Source: a virus
Direction: 5' to 3' (one strand)
Virus record (IMG/VR): IMGVR_UViG_3300035190_001334
Location: 81,467-145,466 of that record
DNA: 64,000 nt
The position numbers and the translations under genes were made by a program. Below the pieces are notes generated by a model, which searched no databases, was not told the origin of the DNA, and worked only from the letters and a program-made list of their open reading frames with translations. Of this stretch, positions 9,028-18,157 are shown in pieces. Every line of letters starts with the position of its first letter. The first letter of the stretch is position 1.

Positions 9028-10865
9028 GAGAATATCTGATTACCAATACTGTGGTGAAAGTAATTGAACGACTGCGAGTGAACTACATCTTCAAGACCAC
9101 CCAAGCGCCCAAACCTCATAGCTGGAGGCTGATAAACTGCATCTGTATAGCGACCTTTACCTACCGTCAATCGAACTGAATCAAGTCGCCCAATCATACT
9201 TATAGTTGCCGAAGAGATAGCTAAATTAGTAACTCCAGAATCAATCATAAGCCCTGTTTTTTCTGTCAGCAATTGACCATCACAATGCACCTTGATGCTC
9301 GTCCCAACTCGCGTGACAGAAAAGAATATGTAGCGGCTGTTCTGGTATCTAAAAAGTCGGTTGGCGTTATCAAATGTGTAGGTGTTAGCGCCAATAACCA
9401 GAGTGAACGTGAGGTTTTGTGTACTGGTTGTTAATTGACCTGTATAACTAATCTTAAAGTTGGTTGAGTCAAAATATTTGTGTGTGACTGACGTAGTTGA
9501 TTCGTAAAATGCTGTGTTTTGGTATTGCAGATAAAATTCAAATGTGAAGTCGCCTGTGACATTGATAGTGGCAGCAGGGGTGATGGTAATGGTGTCGATG
9601 CTGTTATCGAACTCTGCAATTTGGTTAGGGATGCCGAAGGTCGTGATGTCAGTATCTTGTTGCGTTACCCCTAATATTGCAACTGGAACTGATAAGCTAC
9701 TCTTGTCCTCATACCAAAGCTTGCTGCGCCATGATTGCGCCTCAAAGTCTAGCAGTAGTTTGACGTACTTGAAATAGTCGTCGTATAGTTTAGGAGCCGC
9801 CAGTAGTTGTGCTTGGTTATCTACGATGTCATATCGCCATGCAGGTATTCCGCCTTGCCCCAGCGCAGCTATATTAAGTGCAGTTGCTGTGACGTAAGTG
9901 GTAATTGTTCCCCCGACGTTCTGAACCAGTACTGTGATGATGTCAGTTTTGCCATTGCCTGATAGCTTAATCGCTCTACCATCTTCGTACTTGACGTTAG
10001 TTAGACCGCCAATGAGAATTTGACCAGTGTTTTGCCGTATCTCAATCAACATCACGGCTGCTTGATTACTCGCTGGCGCGATTTGTGGCAACAAGATACA
10101 CTGTGATTGAGTTTCTACGGCTACACCCGTTACAATCCAATAATCCGCAGTAGCATAAGGCAGATTAATAGTGGGAGCATTACCCACCACTGTACCAATA
10201 TTAGTAAAAGAATTATAAAGATAATTGCCATTGGCGTTGAGGTTTGCACCCAATGTCGGATTAGGGTCACGAACAATTTGCAGGTCTTGATTGCTCCAGA
10301 CAGTCCCGCCAACATCAAGTGAAAGTATTTGGAATCGGTGTGGGTCGTCTACTAATCCTGTAGTTGGAGTTATCTCAACGTCATCAAGTTCATTTACTAA
10401 GTTGATTCTATTGCGAGGCTTCCATCTTGCTGCGGTTGCGTCCCAATACAGTACTTGATTGTTTTCCAGTGTGCTTAAATCTACGTCTGTAAGCTGTGAT
10501 AATGCATAATCTGGACTTGCATTCACATAGGCTTCACGAAGCGCGTCATAGCGCAAATACTGTCCATTTGTGGGACTGTTTATTTCTACATCACTAAGTC
10601 TAGTGAGACTGCCAATCTGCGACGCTGCTGTAAAACCGTTGCCTTGCTTGACTAGGAAATCGCCTTCACGCGCATTAGTTATATTGACATCTTGAAGCTC
10701 CGTAAACTTCTGAACCCCCTTGCCAATCTCCAGTACTTTGCCAGTGAAGTCCTTCGTATAAAGAACTGCTTGCTCATCTTTAATTGCCAAGACAAGTTCA
10801 CCAACAGCAATTTCGTGTGGTGCTGGTAGTGAGTCATTGTTGAGAGTATGCTTAAGTATTGACAC
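9024..10865 (-). CDS. tail fibre protein: short repeats plus C-terminal LamG domain
   Basis: 613 residues. The N-terminal third carries about four copies of a roughly 28-residue repeat with the pattern L-x-D-V-[DEN]-I, then GQ/GD-x-L-x-Y and a Trp or aromatic (for example LTDVDLSTLENNQVLYWD). This repeat type is common in cyanophage fibres. The C-terminal 200 residues form a LamG/concanavalin-like domain (FTFEFYLQYQN, ISMIGRLDSVRLTVG). It is the second LamG tail protein of the cluster and probably takes part in host attachment. Confidence 0.75.
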   Translation of the reverse strand: MSILKHTLNNDSLPAPHEIAVGELVLAIKDEQAVLYTKDFTGKVLEIGKGVQKFTELQDVNITNAREGDFLVKQGNGFTAASQIGSLTRLSDVEINSPTNGQYLRYDALREAYVNASPDYALSQLTDVDLSTLENNQVLYWDATAARWKPRNRINLVNELDDVEITPTTGLVDDPHRFQILSLDVGGTVWSNQDLQIVRDPNPTLGANLNANGNYLYNSFTNIGTVVGNAPTINLPYATADYWIVTGVAVETQSQCILLPQIAPASNQAAVMLIEIRQNTGQILIGGLTNVKYEDGRAIKLSGNGKTDIITVLVQNVGGTITTYVTATALNIAALGQGGIPAWRYDIVDNQAQLLAAPKLYDDYFKYVKLLLDFEAQSWRSKLWYEDKSSLSVPVAILGVTQQDTDITTFGIPNQIAEFDNSIDTITITPAATINVTGDFTFEFYLQYQNTAFYESTTSVTHKYFDSTNFKISYTGQLTTSTQNLTFTLVIGANTYTFDNANRLFRYQNSRYIFFSVTRVGTSIKVHCDGQLLTEKTGLMIDSGVTNLAISSATISMIGRLDSVRLTVGKGRYTDAVYQPPAMRFGRLGGLEDVVHSQSFNYFHHSIGNQIFS

Positions 10866-11229
10866 AAGCTGGTGTTAATTGGTTATCTAGGCGTTCAAGA
10901 TATTCAAGGCTGGTTAGGTCATGTTCAATAAGGCTAAGTATCCTGATGATTCCATAGAGGTCGCCTATGTCTGCTAATTTATTGAGGTTATACTTCTTCC
11001 AGTCGTTTGCAATTTTATAAAGTAGGTCAAAATCGTTTTGGTACAAGAACTCACCAGCCAGATACAGCACCTGAGACAGAAAATACAACTGGCGTTGTTG
11101 AGTACTTAAATCTAGAGCCACTACAAGGTCGCGCCAATGAAGCATAAACATTTTGACCTTAGCCATTGGGAAGGATAGCGAGGCGCTGTATACTATTTTG
11201 TCTGTGATGTAGTCTTTGGGGTTGGTCAT
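10852..11229 (-). CDS. unknown protein downstream of the large terminase
   Basis: 125 residues from the ATG at 11229, which lies just after the terminase stop at 11240. An upstream in-frame ATG at 11376 would overlap the terminase by 137 bases and add a non-conserved-looking leader, so the shorter form is preferred. The protein is helical with several aromatic residues and no recognised motif. It ends 14 bases inside the fibre gene. Confidence 0.65.
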   Translation of the reverse strand: MTNPKDYITDKIVYSASLSFPMAKVKMFMLHWRDLVVALDLSTQQRQLYFLSQVLYLAGEFLYQNDFDLLYKIANDWKKYNLNKLADIGDLYGIIRILSLIEHDLTSLEYLERLDNQLTPACVNT

Positions 11230-11239
11230 GCGGTTAGGT

Positions 11240-12907
11240 CTAGAATTGAATACTATTAATATCTTCTGTGCTAGGTACGCTATCAGTGAAAATAAAGAAG
11301 TCATTGGATTCATTATAACTTGAGTCGTGTTTTGCCCAATACTCGTCTTCAGTAAGTTTGTGGTCGCTGTCGCCAAATAGCATGATGGTACTGTTGCTGG
11401 TTTTTTGGCTTAGGTAGCCGATTGCATAACTTACATCGTCTACCCACTCGTTAGTTGAAAATAGCGGGAATCCAACCAACTCATTAATAGCGTGGTCTGG
11501 GTCGTATGTCTCGTCAAGAGTGTAGTCGGTTGAATGAGGTTTGTAGAAATACAGTTGCCCATTTTTAATGAAAGGTACAGCAGCACCAAATCGCTTTTCT
11601 TTGTCTGCCTGTGTCTTGCCGCCCCACACGCTAGGTCTGAAAGGTACAATGTTAGGGAACTCACTAGCAAGTAACCGCATCACTGCTTCGCCATTAGCTT
11701 TTGCCTCAACACCAATTTCAGCTTCGGGATATTTCTTGGCTAGTTTTTTGATAGCTGCCATTTGCCCTACGATGTCCAGTTTAGCGCGAATACCATCGAT
11801 GACATAGTAGCTATCTTCTTTTCTGCCTACCACTGCGCCGAGATTCCAGCTTGTAGACGCTTCTGATGCCGCAAAGGTCAAATCCCACATGATAAGCATC
11901 GAGTCCATCTTAGTTGGCTTCTGTGACACAATGCGAATATCTTTCTCGTCGAGCGTGATACCCTTACCACCACCTGAAGGGTCTTGTTGGAAGAGCGTCT
12001 TGCGTCTGATTGGATTGATTGTCTCAAGGTAACTGAGAGGTAAGCGCTTCTTGTCCATAAGCTCACCTTCAGTCTTGCGTGGGTCATTCCACTTGGCTCC
12101 GAGGGGCGAGAAGTAAGTCTTACGAGCAGCAAACTCAGCAGGTATACAAAGCTCAAAGAAACCGTCTTCACCTTTGTATTTCTCAAAGAGGTGAGCAATT
12201 AAGTCATCATCACCAAGACGCTGACAAATTGCCATCTTGACATCGGTATTAACATCATTGCTACGTCCGAATAGCTGGTCAGTTACCCAGTTATTGCGCT
12301 CACGACGAATACGCTCGTTTTGATACATTGTTTCATCGATAATGTCATCGATGATGAATACGGTTCCCCCATTACCGATAATTCCAGTGTCAGGTGAAGA
12401 TATATTGATGTCACCACTTGCGGTATTACTAATCTTTTTCTTAGTTGATTGGTCTTCCGATAACTTAAAGGCAAAGTTTGGGCTTTCTAGTTTGCAATAT
12501 CTATCTCCATACCGAGGGTTGTTAATGATGTTTCGACTTTTAATTAAGTTTGTAGTGCAAAGGTCTAACTTGTGAGAAGATAGGAAAAAACGTTCTTCTG
12601 GTGTTGTAATCCATCTGAAGGCTGGCGTACAAATGGATGCTACACTGGTTTTCGAGCTACGGGGGCTAACAGTAATCGCAAGCTTTCTTATTTGCCTATT
12701 TAATGCCGCTTCAATATGTTCGGCAATAATATCAATGTGCCAATTACTCACTAGTGGCGTACCTTCATACAAATCCCAAGCCCAAGGTACAAAGTGGCGC
12801 AACTTCTTACTCGCTTTTTCTGCCAACACATCATCGAGCGCGTCACTCATCTTGCGGAGTTCAGCTTCGCTCATGTCATTGGATTGTTTCTGTGTGGTTC
12901 TTGCCAT
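11240..12907 (-). CDS. terL: terminase large subunit
   Basis: 555 residues, the usual length. An N-terminal ATPase carries a Walker A variant (TVSPRSSKTSV, about residues 84-94) and Walker B (GGTVFIIDDIID, about 180-191). The C-terminal RNase H-like nuclease shows the first acidic strand (MLIMWDLTFAASEAS) and the second (AEIGVEAKANGEA). It translocates DNA into the prohead and cuts the concatemer. It is the first gene of the leftward virion operon and is divergent from the probable small terminase, which is unusual because the two normally lie in tandem. Confidence 0.92.
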   Translation of the reverse strand: MARTTQKQSNDMSEAELRKMSDALDDVLAEKASKKLRHFVPWAWDLYEGTPLVSNWHIDIIAEHIEAALNRQIRKLAITVSPRSSKTSVASICTPAFRWITTPEERFFLSSHKLDLCTTNLIKSRNIINNPRYGDRYCKLESPNFAFKLSEDQSTKKKISNTASGDINISSPDTGIIGNGGTVFIIDDIIDETMYQNERIRRERNNWVTDQLFGRSNDVNTDVKMAICQRLGDDDLIAHLFEKYKGEDGFFELCIPAEFAARKTYFSPLGAKWNDPRKTEGELMDKKRLPLSYLETINPIRRKTLFQQDPSGGGKGITLDEKDIRIVSQKPTKMDSMLIMWDLTFAASEASTSWNLGAVVGRKEDSYYVIDGIRAKLDIVGQMAAIKKLAKKYPEAEIGVEAKANGEAVMRLLASEFPNIVPFRPSVWGGKTQADKEKRFGAAVPFIKNGQLYFYKPHSTDYTLDETYDPDHAINELVGFPLFSTNEWVDDVSYAIGYLSQKTSNSTIMLFGDSDHKLTEDEYWAKHDSSYNESNDFFIFTDSVPSTEDINSIQF

Positions 12908-12960
12908 AGAGTTATATGTTGTGTTATATTGGTCAAGTATATCATTAGGTTGAATTGGCT

Positions 12961-13125
12961 ATGACCCCAGACTATTTCCAGCAAAAAACTGCATACAACA
13001 ATAAGAAAGCTAATAATGTTGTTATATCTAAAGGTTTCCAAGATTTTATAGATAGTTTACCTAAAACCTATGAACCAAAAGCCAGAATAGTAAAACAAGA
13101 TGGCTCGATTCAAAGTTCAGATTAA
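12961..13125 (+). CDS. small unknown protein
   Basis: 54 codons from ATG at 12961, the first plus-strand gene to the right of the terminase divergence point. It overlaps the following gene by 26 bases. The translation (MTPDYFQQKTAYNNKKA...) is hydrophilic with no motif. It could be real or a chance frame in the leader. Confidence 0.4.
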   Translation: MTPDYFQQKTAYNNKKANNVVISKGFQDFIDSLPKTYEPKARIVKQDGSIQSSD

Positions 13126-13429
13126 AAACAGTATCCTCAAGCAGCCTGTCAAGCGCTACATTCCGCCTGATACTATTGGTGTGCAGTTCTTGATTGACTT
13201 TGCTAAATGTGATGCTAAAAATTCGCGTACTATCGAGTACTTGAAGGTTATCATGCCGTCAGAAAAGAATGTTGTAGCAGCTAATGCAGTGACGGTTTGG
13301 ATAGTCGCGCACAAAGAACTGGACTTGAAGCTATATAGCCCTAAGCAGGGCGTGGTAGAGTACATTGATAGCAACCTCACTCCGTTCGGGGTGCAGAAAA
13401 AAGAGATTAGGAGAAGTAATGACAAATAA
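13100..13429 (+). CDS. unknown small basic protein upstream of the small terminase
   Basis: 109 residues, basic. It starts inside the small frame before it and ends 11 bases after the ATG of the next gene, consistent with coupled translation. No domain is recognised. Its neighbour suggests a packaging or head-related role. Confidence 0.6.
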   Translation: MARFKVQIKNSILKQPVKRYIPPDTIGVQFLIDFAKCDAKNSRTIEYLKVIMPSEKNVVAANAVTVWIVAHKELDLKLYSPKQGVVEYIDSNLTPFGVQKKEIRRSNDK

Positions 13430-14147
13430 CATAGAACAAAAGCTGCAATCACTACGCAACTTAAATAGTGAACAGCCCGAAATGCAAAAGATAACAGTAC
13501 ATAAACTCAGCAAAACAAGTTGGGTAAATTGGACTGATATTAAACGCGCATATATTCTTGGCAAGCGTATCGAGGAGTTCGACGAGGAGACTGGACACAC
13601 GCGGATTTGGTCTGAGAGCTACAATCTGCAAGAACTTGCTGAGGAGTTTGGTGTTGGAGTTAGTCAGCTAACCAAGAAGTCGGCTACCGAAGGTTGGGGC
13701 GGATTGCGCGATAGTTACTTGGCGCGAGTACAGGAAGAGGCGCTAGGCACTGAGCTTGGTTATTTCACCAACGAGGAGAGCGAGACTGAGGCAAACAGCT
13801 TGGCTATCATTCGTAAGGGCATGAAACTGATTAACTTAGGGCTTGAGCAAGAGTATGGCGACTTACTTGAGGCTGTGGACGCTGATGGTGATGTGGACTT
13901 GCGCGAGTATAGTAAGGTCAACTTGAAGGCGCTGACTGAAGGAATCAAGGGGCTGAAGATGCTGCATGAGATGCATGGTAAGGTGATGGAGCAAGCACCT
14001 AAGACTAACCAAGAGCTACTGGAGCAACTGAATCGTAGCAAGACGGTTGAGAGGCTGAAGAATCCTAAAGAGCGCGAGAAATTGCAAAAGGAGCTACAAA
14101 AGAAATTGCAACTCCTTAGTCAGATAGAGGAAGATGATGAAGATTAG
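13419..14147 (+). CDS. terS: probable terminase small subunit
   Basis: 242 residues from ATG 13419, chosen because AGGAG lies 8 bases upstream; an earlier in-frame start would overlap the previous gene without a ribosome site. The N-terminal part has a TerS-like helix-turn-helix: YNLQELAEEFGVGVSQLTKK followed by EGWGGLRDSYLARVQEE. The C-terminal half is a long charged helix with an acidic end, as in oligomeric small terminases. It would recognise the packaging site and load the large subunit. It is encoded on the strand opposite to terL. Confidence 0.7.
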   Translation: MTNNIEQKLQSLRNLNSEQPEMQKITVHKLSKTSWVNWTDIKRAYILGKRIEEFDEETGHTRIWSESYNLQELAEEFGVGVSQLTKKSATEGWGGLRDSYLARVQEEALGTELGYFTNEESETEANSLAIIRKGMKLINLGLEQEYGDLLEAVDADGDVDLREYSKVNLKALTEGIKGLKMLHEMHGKVMEQAPKTNQELLEQLNRSKTVERLKNPKEREKLQKELQKKLQLLSQIEEDDED

Positions 14148-15085
14148 TCGTCGATGTTGTTACGGCGATAGTACTTAGCATTTGCATAGGCATCTTTTAA
14201 CCCTTCTTTGGCTACGCCTCCTGTAAAACCAAGTCCACCACCGACAATTCCGCCAACACCCGCATTGCCGACTAATTTACCTAATCTCCCCAAGCCTGTA
14301 GTTCTAGCTTTTTCTTCTTCTGACTCTCCAACACCCGAACCTTTAACTAGTCCAGCAGCAGCCCCAATACCAGCACCAATTTGTACTCCTCTGTTCTGTG
14401 CAAAGGCTTGACCTACTCCCTTGGCTGCACTGCCAGCATCTTGAACGTTGTGCCAATAAGGACGGGCTTTATCTACTATTGCAGGTAAGGGATTTGTGAA
14501 ACCAAAATTAGCGAAATGTTGCATCTGTGTGTGTTGTGTAAAATTTATTCTGCTATTATAGCCTGTGTTAAATGCTTGGGGCATATAGTACGACTGCATC
14601 ATTTTTTTGTCGTAGTCACTTTTTATATTTTTGATTGCATCGTTATCAATAAGCTGCACCTTTTTACGTTTTGGGCTTAGCCGAACTATATTGCCCTCAT
14701 GTAAGTCGGTGTGACCTAGACCTTTACTGAGCAGCTTATTTTGTATTCTACCAACTTGAGAACCTAATTTGTATTGCTCTTTAGCACTAACCCCTTCTAG
14801 TTGTTCAGGTAGAGATTTGCCAGCATAGTCTTGTGTGTAGGTTTGTAGATTTCCACGTTCGCGGTAATTCTGTACTGCGGGGACTACACCGAGCTTAGAT
14901 GCTGTATCGGCATTGGCATATTCTTTTCTGCTGCTTCGGATGTCTGCTTGTCGGTACTCTGGTACGTCAGAGCCTATGTTGTCGATGCGTACTTTGTTAG
15001 TTTTAGGGAAATGTAGTACACGCTTCTCTGGTGTGAGAAGGAGGGCTTTGGCGTTGCGGATACGGGCAAAGTCGGTTATGTTCAT
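14144..15085 (-). CDS. kinase-fold protein with Gly-rich tail
   Basis: 313 residues. Around residues 120-145 there is a protein-kinase-like catalytic loop (LGHTDLHEGNIV: H-x-D-x-x-x-x-N) followed by a metal-binding IDND in place of DFG. The N-lobe is short. The last 100 residues are Gly/Ala-rich (GAGIGAAAGLVKG, GIVGGGLGFTGG), a pattern seen in membrane-active or internal virion proteins. The stop overlaps that of the small terminase on the other strand. It may be an ejected kinase-like protein; substrate and activity are unknown. Confidence 0.6.
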   Translation of the reverse strand: MNITDFARIRNAKALLLTPEKRVLHFPKTNKVRIDNIGSDVPEYRQADIRSSRKEYANADTASKLGVVPAVQNYRERGNLQTYTQDYAGKSLPEQLEGVSAKEQYKLGSQVGRIQNKLLSKGLGHTDLHEGNIVRLSPKRKKVQLIDNDAIKNIKSDYDKKMMQSYYMPQAFNTGYNSRINFTQHTQMQHFANFGFTNPLPAIVDKARPYWHNVQDAGSAAKGVGQAFAQNRGVQIGAGIGAAAGLVKGSGVGESEEEKARTTGLGRLGKLVGNAGVGGIVGGGLGFTGGVAKEGLKDAYANAKYYRRNNIDD

Positions 15086-15087
15086 GG

Positions 15088-15453
15088 TTAGAATACTTTA
15101 TAGAGGATATCGGGATTCAAAGACATTATTTTCCTTGACTCTGCACTGAGGGGGTTGCGGTCTGAAGTACAGAAATAAAGCTTAGTACGCTCTTCGTTAT
15201 AATGCATAGCGTAGTGCCTGAGTTGAGAAATTGCAGACTTTAAGCTACTAGAATCGTTCCTTCTCTTACATTCGATAATGTGCCAACAAATACCACCAGA
15301 GGGCAAGTATTCACGCACCAAGCAGTCTATACGTCCTGTGGGTACTTTTACCTCAGTCTGCACAACAAAACCGCTAGACCGCATAAAATTGGCAACTGCG
15401 TCTCTAGTATATTTCTCAAGTGGCAGATTACTTGTTTTACGCTTAGCAGCCAT
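15088..15453 (-). CDS. PD-(D/E)XK nuclease-like protein
   Basis: 121 residues. It has the core of a small restriction-like nuclease: VPTGRIDCLVREY (Asp) and then HIIECKRRND (E-x-K), with a preceding helix VANFMRSSGFVVQTEV. It resembles the nuclease domains of VRR-NUC and type I/III restriction-related families. It sits in a minus-strand operon between a small unknown gene and the kinase-like gene. Role unknown; host DNA degradation or packaging are possible. Confidence 0.7.
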   Translation of the reverse strand: MAAKRKTSNLPLEKYTRDAVANFMRSSGFVVQTEVKVPTGRIDCLVREYLPSGGICWHIIECKRRNDSSSLKSAISQLRHYAMHYNEERTKLYFCTSDRNPLSAESRKIMSLNPDILYKVF

Positions 15454-15668
15454 TAACTCTTGATACGCGAAATTAACTCAGCACTGACATTCTTTTTCTG
15501 CAACGCCTTTGGCATGAGAGGAGGTTTGGCTACTTGTTTCAGCATCTTCTTATCAGCTTTTTTGCCTGTTAGTCCCTTAAGGTCAGTTAGGGGAGGTGGG
15601 AAGATGTTGGGTAGTTTGGTGTCGGGCTTTTTGGTCGCTACGGGTGTAGTAGTGTCGTCAGGGTTCAT
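15453..15668 (-). CDS. small Pro/Lys-rich protein
   Basis: 71 residues, Lys-, Pro- and Thr-rich, without a recognised fold. It overlaps both neighbours by 1-4 bases, so it is translated within the operon. It may be a disordered linker or structural protein. Confidence 0.55.
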   Translation of the reverse strand: MNPDDTTTPVATKKPDTKLPNIFPPPLTDLKGLTGKKADKKMLKQVAKPPLMPKALQKKNVSAELISRIKS

Positions 15669-15919
15669 TGTGGGTCGCCAATCTTAGTGTAGGTGTAGGT
15701 CGCTTCATTTACTTGTCGGTAACTTCCATCTGTATAGTATAGCGTGTAGACGTTGGGAACGCACTGGTTGAGGTTGTTGCATCCGCCAATTGTTTTTTGC
15801 TTGGCTGTGAGAGTGACGGGTGACGAAGAAGGTGACGGACTGGGCTTGTCATTGAGTTCGGGGCAACCAACTAGGAGTGGAACGAGGAGTAGAGCGAAAG
15901 GGAGGATTTTTTTGAGCAT
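15665..15919 (-). CDS. small predicted lipoprotein
   Basis: 84 residues. The N-terminus MLKKILPFALLLVPLLVGCPE is a lipoprotein signal with the lipobox LVGC, so the mature protein would start at Cys19 and be membrane-anchored. The rest is Ser/Pro- and Thr-rich, with two Cys near the middle. Phage lipoproteins of this kind can act in superinfection exclusion or lysis; function is inferred only from topology. Confidence 0.65.
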   Translation of the reverse strand: MLKKILPFALLLVPLLVGCPELNDKPSPSPSSSPVTLTAKQKTIGGCNNLNQCVPNVYTLYYTDGSYRQVNEATYTYTKIGDPQ

Positions 15920-15930
15920 GGTTAAGCAGC

Positions 15931-16419
15931 TTACGCAGTTACGCTGGTTGGTTTGTATAATTCGACAATTTTTGGCAGTAACAGAGCAAGTTTGTCTTTT
16001 GGGACATATTGAGACATTTCAACTAAGGCTTGAAAAAGTGTTACTATACTAGTTCTACACAGTTCCCCGACTTCTTGCAGATTATTCTCAGCACCTCTGG
16101 CATTGTCGATAAGGTCAAAGAAATCTAGTTCTTCGCGCCCTAAGTCTTCTGCAATCATATCAGCTTGGTAGGCAAGTAGTTTTTCGATTAAGCTGTCGTC
16201 AACTGAGAACCACTCGCCACGTACTTTGTTAAATTGAAAGATGTCGTGCAATGAGGCTTCTTCTTTCTTGCCGCCTTTGAATAGAGACAAAAGAGAAAGT
16301 TCTGATGAGTTGCCCATTTGAAGCTGCGAGAGTCGGGCGAAGGGGCTGTCACTGTAACCAATTTTGATGGTGTTAAGTTGTTTGCAGTGAATAATATACA
16401 CGTAAGATTGTCTTTTCAT
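15931..16419 (-). CDS. GIY-YIG (T5orf172-type) protein, module copy 1
   Basis: 162 residues. The N-terminal 85 residues fit the T5orf172/MUG113 branch of the GIY-YIG nuclease fold: YVYIIHCKQLNTIKIGYSD, FARLSQLQMGN, then EASLHDIF and VRGEWF. The rest is a helical tail. It overlaps the preceding gene by 4 bases (ATGA). An equivalent pair lies on the other strand at 36689-37892, so the two genes travel as a unit. Confidence 0.75.
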   Translation of the reverse strand: MKRQSYVYIIHCKQLNTIKIGYSDSPFARLSQLQMGNSSELSLLSLFKGGKKEEASLHDIFQFNKVRGEWFSVDDSLIEKLLAYQADMIAEDLGREELDFFDLIDNARGAENNLQEVGELCRTSIVTLFQALVEMSQYVPKDKLALLLPKIVELYKPTSVTA

Positions 16420-17096
16420 GGTTTTGTGTAGTAAATGGCTCTTGAGGTGTCTTTGTGTTCTGTGTAGCCTAAATCATCCATAATAGATTTAAGCAGCTTC
16501 TGGGTGCTGTCTGGGTAGCCTTCACAAGCTTTCTTGATATCTTTAAGGAAGACGCGGCTACGTTTTTTTGTTGTGTAGGTCGAGAAATAGTCCTCAAGAT
16601 ACTCTTCGACGAAATTAACAAGGATATTGTCTTGTCTACGCAAAATTGCAAAGTAACGCTTAATACCAGTTAACAGTACTCCGTAAGGTATATGCCCAGA
16701 GAAGTAGTTTTGTAAATCTATCGATAAGAATGCTATACAGTCGTCTCCATCTTTTATTGGGGAGTTTTTATAGAGTAGTTGTTTATTTTCTGCATCATAG
16801 TTAAACTTGTCTAGTAAATAAGGCGCAGTCACAAAAAACTTAGCTAACTTGGTTTCTGTTACTCTAGTATCTTTAGCACTCTCGATTAACTCACGTAATT
16901 GTGCGTTAGTTTGTTCCTGATTTTTCTTTAAGGTGTCGAAGTTTTTATCGGTTTGTACAAGATAACCTAAAACCACACCTAGAACGTTTTTATAGTTGCT
17001 GTCGTTTGCAGTCTCTATAATCGCGTCTATGTCTATGGGTCTGGTAGCAAGCGATGTCTCAATTGTATCAGCTTCTATGGGGTTTGCATACTTCAT
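16416..17096 (-). CDS. coiled-coil protein paired with GIY-YIG protein, module copy 1
   Basis: 226 residues. An N-terminal coiled coil (about 45-85) is followed by a conserved core, KLAKFFVTAPYLLDKFNYD, then GIKRYFAILRRQ, and a C-terminal domain with KKRSRVFLKDIKKACEGYP and SIMDDLGYTEHKDTSRA. The core and C-terminal domain are shared with the protein at 36689-37381. The basic C-terminal part may bind nucleic acid. It is the first gene of the leftward transcript from the 17.1 kb promoter. Confidence 0.75.
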   Translation of the reverse strand: MKYANPIEADTIETSLATRPIDIDAIIETANDSNYKNVLGVVLGYLVQTDKNFDTLKKNQEQTNAQLRELIESAKDTRVTETKLAKFFVTAPYLLDKFNYDAENKQLLYKNSPIKDGDDCIAFLSIDLQNYFSGHIPYGVLLTGIKRYFAILRRQDNILVNFVEEYLEDYFSTYTTKKRSRVFLKDIKKACEGYPDSTQKLLKSIMDDLGYTEHKDTSRAIYYTKP

Positions 17097-17120
17097 ATCT
17101 GTCTTTATTACTATTCAATA

Positions 17121-17131
17121 AGTATAGCATA
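17121..17131 (-). promoter_or_regulatory. extended -10 promoter for the leftward module
   Basis: On the minus strand the sequence reads TATGCTATACT, a TG-extended -10 box, about 25 bases before the ATG of the coiled-coil gene. No good -35 is seen. The copy of the module at 36.7 kb has a similar TGTGCTATTATAAT just before its first gene. Confidence 0.5.
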
Positions 17132-17746
17132 ACCAATAGCACTAGAAAAACTATGCTGCCTTTTTCTGTTTGAAAACTATTGGTAGTCGAGAAAAAACTA
17201 GTGGTATATCGAGTGTTTGCTGCCTATACTTTCAAATTTGCATATTTATTGAAGTGCCTCAAACGTCGAGGAATCGTTGAATAACCATTGTTTTTGGTGT
17301 GCCTTATATTACTACTTCTTCTTCTTCTGGGGGCAACATCTTGAATTAGCCATGCGGCGATGAGCTAGTACTAACTTCGATATTCATAGTATTATCTAGC
17401 TGTTTTATAGTACTTTCTTTGGTAAATTCACGTTATGTATGCTTTCTGAGATTTGGCGTAACAGAGGTGTGAGTATGAAAAATGAGAGGGATATGGGTAT
17501 ATTGATGAGTGTGAATATTGATGATAGTCGATATATCGAGGGGGTTGAAGCAAAATGATAATCATTCTCACTCCCAAAAATCTCCCATATATGAGCTACA
17601 CACGATACAATCCCATTCCATCCCTCACACAAATCCCACATTCTATCTCTTAACCCCTATCCTTCCCTAAGACAAATATCACATCTCTCACATAAATATC
17701 ACTCTTTGCATTGTATAATCCGATACAGTACATTATACAACCTATA

Positions 17747-17755
17747 TGCTATAAT
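17747..17755 (+). promoter_or_regulatory. extended -10 promoter
   Basis: CTATATGCTATAATCG contains TG-C-TATAAT, a near-perfect extended -10. The same string, CTATATGCTATAACG, recurs at 18015-18029, suggesting tandem early promoters. Confidence 0.5.
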
Positions 17756-18019
17756 CGTTTGAGCGATTTTAATTAAGTCACTCATCCTTTTAGATTACTT
17801 TCACTTACAAGATTATTATATATGTTTCACTTATCTGATTATATAACGACAGCTACCATATGCAATTTGTTGCATAGTCCTAAAATCGATTCTGAGACTA
17901 GCAAAATGTCTAATGTGCAAATATACCTGAATGTATGTAAACAAGTCTTACAGGTCAATTTAGCGACAGTACAAAAAACCATAAGGAATAACTAACGTAG
18001 TGACGCGCACGATACTATA

Positions 18020-18028
18020 TGCTATAAC
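18020..18028 (+). promoter_or_regulatory. extended -10 promoter, second copy
   Basis: TG-C-TATAAC in the context CTATATGCTATAACG, nearly identical to the box at 17747-17755. It faces the rightward block of small genes. Confidence 0.45.
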
Positions 18029-18128
18029 GAAAATTACACGACTTTACTTCGTTGTTTACATAACTTTACAATCGATAGTAGCTGAAACCCTTACCTAGAG
18101 CCAATCTCGAACCAATTTAAAAAAAGTG

Positions 18129-18157
18129 TTGACATTCTAAGCTAACTCCTGTAACTT
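18129..18157 (+). promoter_or_regulatory. sigma-70-type promoter
   Basis: TTGACA, 17 bases, TAACTT. The -35 is perfect and lies in the string AAAAAGTGTTGACA, which recurs at 18292-18305 (second copy without an obvious -10). It probably starts early rightward transcription. Confidence 0.5.

Noticed and set aside
17405-17641. 78-codon minus-strand frame in the switch region
   Set aside because: Low-complexity hydrophobic translation, no ribosome site and no neighbour on that strand; probably spurious.
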